This document shows positions 40,001-49,000 of a stretch of DNA of 64,000 nucleotides, one piece after another; the first letter of the stretch is position 1, and each line of letters opens with the position of its first letter. The notes beneath the pieces are model-generated. The model was not told the origin of the DNA, made no database searches, and saw only the letters and a program-made list of their open reading frames with translations. Made by a program: the position numbers and the translations under genes. The DNA comes from Antedon bifida (Eukaryota; Echinodermata; Crinoidea; Comatulida; Antedonidae). Where the stretch lies: assembly GCA_963402885.1 (NCBI GenBank), contig OY727096.1:20379820-20443819 (forward strand). The letters are read 5' to 3'.

Positions 40001-43000
40001 CCATAGCCAGTCCTAAGCCAGTCTAAAGTTTAGGTTATATTACTGTTTATGATAGGAAAAATATATTTGTGAATTTGTACCCAGGTTTCTAGGGCACTAC
40101 TGCACTTTCCCAACTACTGAGATTATCTTTGTGTTAGGTTTATGGCAGTGAAAGTGGCTGAAACTCAACCTAGTTTGACCTTGGTGTAGAAGTGTAGCGC
40201 GCCAATTTTAGGATTTGTAAGGAAGCATGTAGTAGAAAGTAGTACAAATTAAAAGTTTCCATAATTTCTTTATCAGGCAAACATTTTTTGGTATTGTAAA
40301 AGAGATGACACAGAGCTCATTCAAGCAGAGCCTAGACAAAGTTCTAAGCCACCTGTCGCCGAGCGGTAAGCTCATCGACGATAACATCCGCTCCTTGTTC
40401 TTTTGTGACTTCATCAACCCAGACTCGGATGTGAAAGCCTATGATGAAGTAGCAGACTTGAAGCAGCTCACATCCGTTATGGAGGGTTACTTAGCTGAGT
40501 ATAATCAGATAAGCAAAGCTCCAATGAGCCTAGTCATGTTTAAGTTTGCAATTGAACATATCTCACGTGTGTGTCGTGTGCTGAAACAAGACAATGGACA
40601 TGCATTGCTGATAGGTAAGGCATTTTTGTTACAAATAGAACAGTCAATATTGAAGTCAATATACAGTCAACTCATGAAATATTCTCACCATTCAGCCCAT
40701 AAACATTATACACACATTAAACTATGTACTATATATCAAATCAAGTCAGACTACTAAATAAACATGTTCCATTGGACTTCAAAATTTGTAAAAGAGGTAA
40801 GAAAATTTTAGTATCAAATGCTAAATAAAACTGAACATTTTTATTATTAATTTTGTTAGGTATTGGTGGAAGTGGTCGTCAAAGTGCTACCAAACTGGCA
40901 ACATTCATGGCTGACTATGAACTCTTCCAGATTGAAATCACTAAGAACTACACATCGAATGAATGGAGAGAAGATTTGAAAAAGGTATAGTATTTCACAC
41001 TCTGGAAGAATCTTACTAAACAATCATGTTGAAAGACAAAAAGTTGTGATTGAGCTTGGTTTCCTGTCATGTCTTGCAAAATCTATTAAAGCAATAAACA
41101 ACCTATGACCAGTATATTTCAATGCCTTTATTCTTTACAGCTCTTGTTGAAAGCTGGTGCAGAAGGCAAGCAAACCGTCTTTCTCTTTGGAGATAACCAG
41201 ATAAAAGATGAATCCTTCGTTGAGGACATCAACATGATCCTAAACACTGGAGATGTTCCCAATCTATACCCAGCTGATGAGAAAGCAGAAATTATTGAAA
41301 AAATGCAACAAGCTGCCAGAGTAGAGGTAAGAAACAAAATACCTACAACATACCTCATAATAAATTACATTTTGTACTTGGAGTACAAACTTTGATAAAA
41401 ACTATATTATGTTTTTCTATTGGAACACCCCTCAATTAAAAATGGAATTGTCTTAATTTCTAAAATTGAAGGCCTTTCTCCATTATCATATTATTGAAAT
41501 GATTTTGCTTATTACAAATAATTATTACTCTTATAAACAGCAAGAGCACAAGGACCGTATGGAAGGGCGTTCTAGGAACAAGGTTGTATCTATGCCATTG
41601 AAAACCGTATTCATCCTCATGTCATCTTTCTTAGCCTTCATAATGAATTATTAGCATCATAATAATAATTGATATAGTTTCCACAAATACACATGTAAAT
41701 CAATCATGTTGTAATTTTCAATCCAGGCCCTATTTATATTCCTAGATGATAGCATGGATAAATTCATCTTCAAACATTGCTTTTTTATTTAATTGTCTTT
41801 ATTTTTAATATCAGTAGTACCCAATCATAACATGTTTAGAATGTATAAGGATAACTAGTTAACTGCATGTTAGAATTACAATTGATAGAGACAGAATGTG
41901 TAATCTTTGCAAGATGCAAGACACTAGTAAAAACAACTATTAAAGGGTTTAAAGGAAACTGTAGTATATACTGCATGTTAGTCAAATAAATACATCTTCA
42001 ATATCATACCTACCAGACCCATATTTATTATCAAATCATAAACCCCATATATATTATCAAATCATTATTACCTTAATGTCTGTCTACACTATCAAATTTT
42101 ATGTGACAAAATAAAGTGATGTGCCCATACGTGGACCCTACAGTATGACATCATATCACTACCATATTTGGACACTTTTATTGTCAAAATAGTTTGATAG
42201 TGTAGACAGAGCATTATTCTACTTGTAAACAGTTAATTATTCAAATATATAGTCATTACATCTTGAACATATATAAAGCAAGCAAGTGTGCCATTTGTCA
42301 GGTATTTACAGAGAATGATTCAACAGGCTGCAGATTAAGTTGAATTTAATTCAATTGTGCCTGGATGAATGCAAAGAAGCAATTTCAACCAACACTCACC
42401 TTTATTCCTGCCATTACCAGTACCACTAATCCTTGTATTTTGTGATTTTTAGGGAAGAAAAATTGAAGCTACTCCGCTGTCAATGTATAACTTCTTCATT
42501 GAACGTGTCCGTCGTAATCTCCATGTGGTGCTAGCTATGAGTCCTATTGGAGATGCCTTCAGGAATAGGCTTAGAATGTTTCCATCACTAATCAACTGCT
42601 GTACGATTGATTGGTTCCAGGTGAGTGTAAACACAATGGGTCTTTCACACCTGCTCTCCGGTCCTGCTCTGGTTCTGGTTCACACCTGATTGTGTTTACA
42701 AGACTTTTCGTTTTCATGATGCAACACGCGGCTACGCTCACATCAAGAAAAATGGTTGGTGCATAGTGGCATGGATTGTCGTGAAAACGAAACATTGAAA
42801 TGTAATTTTATTTGCTGGACGGAAAGACACTTTAAAATGGTTGCATTAAAATGCCAGAATGATGAACGTAGTATTGTGTACAAAATTATACAATATCTGT
42901 ACTGTACATTAGAGAATATTTGAGTACTGTTTGATGGCAGTATAGTGATTATGTATGTCTTTTCGTCTTGCAGGCATGGCCTCCAGATGCATTGCAGATG

Positions 43001-46000
43001 GTTGCTAACAGGTTCTTGGAGGATATGGAACTGGAAGACGAAATCCGAGATTCTTGTGTCTGGATGTGTCAGCATTTTCATGAGAGTGTCCGACTGATGT
43101 CAGAAACGTAAGCACACATGTCATTGTATATTTTTATTTTGAAACTGAATTTAAGTCTCATGACACTGTTTCGGCTATGGATCATCATGTACTGAATTGA
43201 AATAGAAGCTATCAAACTTTATGTGACAAAAATGTGATGTGCCCATATATGGAGACGATAACATCATATCAGTACCATATTTTGGCTCATCACACTTTTT
43301 TGTCAAGCTAGTTTTATAGTTTAGACGAAGCTTCTGTATGTAGTGATAAAACAGTTATTGTTTGTTGATTGTTTATTGATAACTTGAAATAAAATATTGC
43401 AACAGGTTTTTGGACACCCTTCGACGCCATAACTATGTCACACCAACCTCTTACTTGGAATTAATAATGACTTTCAAGAAGCTTCTGCACCTAAAGAGAA
43501 CAGAGATCATGAACTTGAAGAACCGATATCTGATTGGTCTGGAGAAATTAGACTTTGCTGCATCTCAGGTGTCGGTGATGCAACAGGAACTGACGGACCT
43601 TCAACCAGAGCTGATCAAGACATCGGAGGAGACTGATAAACTTATGATAAAGATTGAACAGGATACAGTAGAAGTAGAAGCTAAGAAAGAAGTAAGTTTG
43701 CTTTTAGCTCAGAGAGCTTTTCTTGTTAATAAGCTCTCTTTTCGTATATTGTATAAAAGGTAAAGTTAAAGTCGAAAGGATTCCAATTGGGATAGCTATT
43801 TGCACTTCTTACTCGTCATTTGCTGTATACATAAAGGCCAATTTAAACAGACGAGCGGTAACAGTAAGCGAAAAACTGCATAGCTTGTCCCACATAGAAT
43901 CTGTATCTATCCTGAGCGGAAACCGTCCGTCCACTCCACTTTGTATAAATGGTCGTAACGAATAATGTAGATTCTATATTTTTATAACCTTTACCGTTCG
44001 TCTGTGTAATTTAGCCTTACGAAAAAAAAAATTGCATAATAAAAGCTGTCATATGTGGTGTTTTATTTGTGTTGTAGCTTGTAGGAGCAGATGAAGCAGT
44101 TGCCAATGAAGCAGCAGCCGCAGCCAAGTCCATCAAAGACGAGTGTGAAAGCGATCTTGCTGAAGCTATACCAGCACTGGAGTCTTCCATACAAGCCCTC
44201 AACACACTGAAACCAAGTGACATCTCAATGGTCAAATCCATGAAGGTAGGGATAGGGTATTTATAAGAGATACACTTTTGCCTTGTTTTTATTTTAATCA
44301 TTATAGTCGCTGCATAAAAACAATTATCTTATTCCATAGAACCCTCCACATGGTGTGAAACTCGTGATGGAATCTATCTGTATTATGAAGGGAATCAAAC
44401 CAGAGAGAAAACCTGATCCATCTGGCAGTGGCAAGATGGTGGAAGACTACTGGGGACCATCTCAAAAAGTTCTTAGTGATATGAAATTCTTGGAGTCTTT
44501 GAAGACATACAATAAGGATGCTATTCCACCAGCAGTTATTAAGAAAATTCGAGCCACGTAAGATTTCTTGGTTTTTAAAAAATCAAAATGTCTCTATTTT
44601 TAATATTCTGTAATAATACTAGTACTAGACATTCTATAATAATCTTATTCTGAAACTCCAATGACCTCCATTCCTTCTGATTCATCCGTATTTCTCTATT
44701 TTCTGTTCTGTGACTATATAATGACTTTACTATCATTTTTAACTTATTATTTTAGGTACATTCCAAATCCAGATTTTGATCCAGCTGTGATTAAAAACAT
44801 TTCTGCTGCCTGTGAAGGCTTGTGTAAATGGGTTAGGGCTATGGATATATATGACAAAGTTGCAAAGGTAAGTCACACTAGGAGTGACCATTAGGGGATT
44901 CTACTTCTGTGATATTGAGACTGATAACCTAAGCATATGCAAGGTAGTAATGGATGTATGACATTTGTTTTTTTAGGTTGTTGGGCCAAAGCAAGAGAAA
45001 TTGAAATCTGCTGAAGAAGAACTTGCCATTCAGATGGAGAAGCTCAATGCCAAACGTGCCGAACTGAAAGAAGTCTCGGACAAATTACAAGCACTTAATG
45101 ATGAATTTGAAGCAATGATCAAGAAGAAGAAAGAACTAGAGTACAACATTGAACTCTGTTCACAGAAGCTTGTCCGTGCTGAGAAACTCATCGGAGGTCT
45201 AGGTGGGGAAAAAGATCGGTGGAGTGAAGCGGCAAGGGATCTGGGTGAGAAGTATATCAACATTACAGGAGATGTGCTGATCTCTTCTGGTGTGATTGCG
45301 TACCTTGGTGCTTTCACTGTGGACTTTAGACAAGTAAGTAATTCAGTTAATTAATGTACAGTACACTGACAATATGTTTAGTATCTTCATCTACCGTAAA
45401 TAGATAGAACTTGCCTTTCAAATGGAGAAGCTCAACGCCAAACATTCCAAACTGAAAGAAGTCTTGATGATTTTTTTTTTGCAGAAAGCGACAGAAGAAT
45501 GGTTGACTAGGAGTAAGCAAAAGAACATTCCATGTTCTGCCAGCTTTTCTTTGAATGCTACTCTTGGAGAACCTGTCAAAATAAGAGACTGGCAGATTGC
45601 TGGCTTACCTGTAGATTCATTCTCTATTGATAATGGTATCATGGTGTCAAACTCAAGAAGATGGCCGCTTATGATTGACCCACAAGGTAACAAAACTACT
45701 TCTATTGAACTTTACAGTAGAACCCCTCTTTTGGGACACCCTTATTCAGGTTACACTTTTCCATGAAACAAACAAGGTGCAGTTATGTTTTAACATTATG
45801 GCCCACCCCTATTCAGGGGACACCATTATAGGGTCCTAAAGGCTGTCTGTGTCCCTTAATAGAGGTTCTAATCCTAATCAATATGTTAATCTCAGATTTG
45901 AAGTTTCAATTAGTTATTTTGTCCAATTTCATGTAATTAAAAATTTAAATATCTCTAATATGCCATACCAGTAACCTGGCAACACATTATTCCTTTGTCT

Positions 46001-49000
46001 TTCAGGTCAAGCAAACAAATGGGTGAAGAATATGGAAAGAGCCAATCAACTGTCTGCTATTAAACTGTCGGATCCAAACTATGTACGTATTCTGGAGAAT
46101 GCAATCCAGTTTGGCAAACCTGTGCTATTGGAGAACATAGGAGAAGAACTGGATCCAATCTTAGAACCTATCCTTTTAAAACAGACATTCAAATCCCAGG
46201 GAGTTGAGGTAAAGATTTTAATCAATGTTTTGTTTTGACCAATAATTTACTCTGATTTCCAACATTGACAAAAGACTAGATTTAAGAAGTAGTACTGTAC
46301 AGTATAACAAATTTGATTGTTTTTCTTTTAGTATTTACGACTTGGTGAAAATGTGATTGAGTACTCACACGATTTCAGATTCTATATCACTACAAGTTTA
46401 CGAAATCCACACTACCTTCCTGAGATATCTGTCAAGGTAAGTGGATTGAGATTGTATGGCAACCATCTGGTTGTAAAAGTTTCTATAGAGAATGGCTTAC
46501 TAGCTATGCCAATATAATCGTAAATTAATTTGAACAAACTATTTTTTGCAGGTTGTTCTTGTAAACTTTATGATCACCCCACTTGGATTACAAGACCAAC
46601 TCCTTGGCATCGTGGCAGCCAAAGAAAAACCTGAACTTGAAGAGAAAAAGAACCAATTAATCCTAGAAAGTGCAGAAAATAAACGACAACTGAAAGAGAT
46701 CGAAGATAAGATATTGAAAGTTTTGTCGAGCTCAGAAGGCAACATCTTAGAGGATGAAACTGCTATTAAGATTTTATCATCTTCAAAGACACTATCAGAA
46801 GAAATCCAAGCTAAACAGGTGTGTATAGTCTAGTATAGATTAAGAACCCAAAGGATTGTAGAGGAAAAGATTGAATTTGTCGGTATATTTAGTTAGCTTA
46901 TACTTTGTCTTTTTTTATAGGAAATTGCTTCAGCCACTGAAAAAGAGATTGATGAGACAAGGAACGGTTACAAGCCAGTGGCAGTCCATTCAGCAACTTT
47001 GTTCTTCTGCATCTCGGAGCTTGCCAACATCGAACCAATGTACCAGTACTCACTGACATGGTTCATTAACCTCTACTTGCAATCAATTCAGAACAGCAAG
47101 AAGTCAACATCTCTGGAGGAAAGAATTGAGAACCTGAATGATCACTTTACAGATAGTATCTATAGAAATGTCTGCAGGTCCTTGTTTGAGAAGGATAAAC
47201 TGCTTTTCTCTGTGGTTCTATGTGTTGGAATATTACAAGGAAGGTGAGTATAAATTGTAGGGAAACTAAAATACCCTGATTAAATAATGGAATCATTCAC
47301 ATGCTGTAGTACCTCATAGTTCATGTTCTATTGTTTTAGTGTGTGTTTTTTTTGTGTCAGGGAATATTGAATATTGAATATTTTACAGTATAAAACACAA
47401 CAAATGGGAAAGTTACTCTTTCTTTGTTTATTAGGGGAAAGGTTGACGACAGCGAGTGGCGGTTCTTGCTGACTGGTGGTGTAGCATTGGAAAACCCACA
47501 TCCTAATCCTGCACCTGAATGGCTGTCAGAAAAATCATGGTCTGAAATTGTAAGAGCAAGTAATCTGGAGAACCTTAAAGGTTTTCGCGAAGGTAAGATG
47601 TATCCAATTTCTTGTCAATGTTGTTTCATGTATGTCTATATAGTATCTAAAGAGGGAGTAACTTACATTGAAAAATGATCACACATTAAACATTTTTTAT
47701 TGCAGAGGTTCAGAAAAACATAAAAGAATGGAAGAAAATCTATGATTCAGCTACTCCCAACAAAGAGAAATATCCAGGCACTTGCGACCGATTTTCTGGG
47801 ATGTCACGTATGATAGTACTTAGATGTTTCCGTCCTGACAAGATCGTACCTGCTGTTCAAGACTTCATCATCAATAACATTGGACGTTCATACATAGAGC
47901 CACCTACGTTTGACCTAGCAGGAAGTTTTGCTGATTCACACTGCTGTGCACCGTTGATTTTTGTCTTATCTCCTGGTGCTGACCCTATGGCTGGATTGAT
48001 GAAGTTTGCAGAGGACAAAGGGTACATTGGAAACCATGTCCAAGCGATTTCTCTTGGGCAGGGTCAGGGGCCGATTGCAGAAAAGATGATCGAAGATGGA
48101 CTGAAAACCGGTAATTGGGTTATACTGCAGAATTGCCATTTAGCAACAAGTTGGATGCCAAAGCTAGAGAAGATTTGTGAAGAGGTTCTTGTTCCTGAGA
48201 ACACTAATAACTCATTCCGACTTTGGTTGACAAGTTATCCATCAGAGAGCTTTCCTGTGTCAATCCTACAAAATGGTTAGTTATTTTTATTAACTTATGC
48301 TTACTCATGCCCTGTTTAATCTGTACAAATTGTACACTGTAAAAAACATTATAAATCAGCAAAGATTTTCAGAGCAATTTGCATATTAATTGTTTTTCTT
48401 CCAGGTGTAAAGATGACGAATGAGCCACCTAAGGGTCTTAGAGCCAACTTGCTACGATCATATCTAAATGATCCTATCTCTGATCCTAGTTTCTTTCAAG
48501 GCTGCAACAAAGTAAGAAAAGGATAAATTTTAAATGATAGATATACTTTGATGATATGTCAAAGGCATGTGTTTGAAAAACAAACCAACATATCTAATGC
48601 TCTGTCTACATTATCAAACTTCATGTGACAAAACAATGTGCCCATATATGGTCAATGTCATATCACTACCATATTTGGCCACATCACACTTTTTTGTCAC
48701 ATATAGTTTGATAGTGTAGACAGAGCTTTAGTAACAATACCATATTTCATAAAACAAACAAATTATTTTACCTTTTGCAGCCCGAGAATTGGCAGAAGTT
48801 GCTATTTGGATTATGTTTCTTCCATGCTTTGGTGCAAGAGAGGCGTAAGTTTGGCCCTCTTGGTTGGAACATCCCATATGAGTTCAACGAATCAGATCTA
48901 AGGATCAGTATGACGCAAATTCAGGTGAGAGTTTAAGAAGTCATTAAAATATTTGAAGAGCCTACACCAGTTTCTAAATACTAAAAATGGCGAGTGGACT

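Larger units (their letters stand above)
40277..42620 (+). other. DNAH3: DNAH3 AAA4 module, exons 38-41
   Basis: Exons 40277-40614, 40860-40984, 41141-41326, 42453-42620, about residues 2260-2532. The P-loop is GIGGSGRQS, with Arg in place of the Walker Lys, as is usual in axonemal dynein AAA4. [19 protein letters not shown] and [20 protein letters not shown] follow. A possible extra in-frame exon lies in intron 40 at 41541-41582. Confidence 0.92.
42974..44245 (+). other. DNAH3: DNAH3 stalk coiled coil 1, exons 42-44
   Basis: Exons 42974-43107, 43406-43691, 44078-44245, residues 2533-2728. Heptad-like charged sequence ([34 protein letters not shown]) leads up to the microtubule-binding tip. 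Confidence 0.88.
44977..46818 (+). other. DNAH3: DNAH3 stalk coiled coil 2, AAA5 and buttress, exons 47-51
   Basis: Exons 44977-45333, 45485-45686, 46006-46208, 46332-46436, 46552-46818, residues 2839-3216. Coiled coil 2 starts in exon 47 ([20 protein letters not shown]); [10 protein letters not shown]-type motif [10 protein letters not shown] follows. AAA5 has [16 protein letters not shown]; exon 51 encodes the buttress helix ([20 protein letters not shown]). Confidence 0.9.

Noticed and set aside
45422-45766. Continuous ORF reading through the acceptor of DNAH3 exon 48
   Set aside because: The upstream part is the degenerate exon copy and poly-T tract; the conserved protein joins exon 47 directly to 45485.
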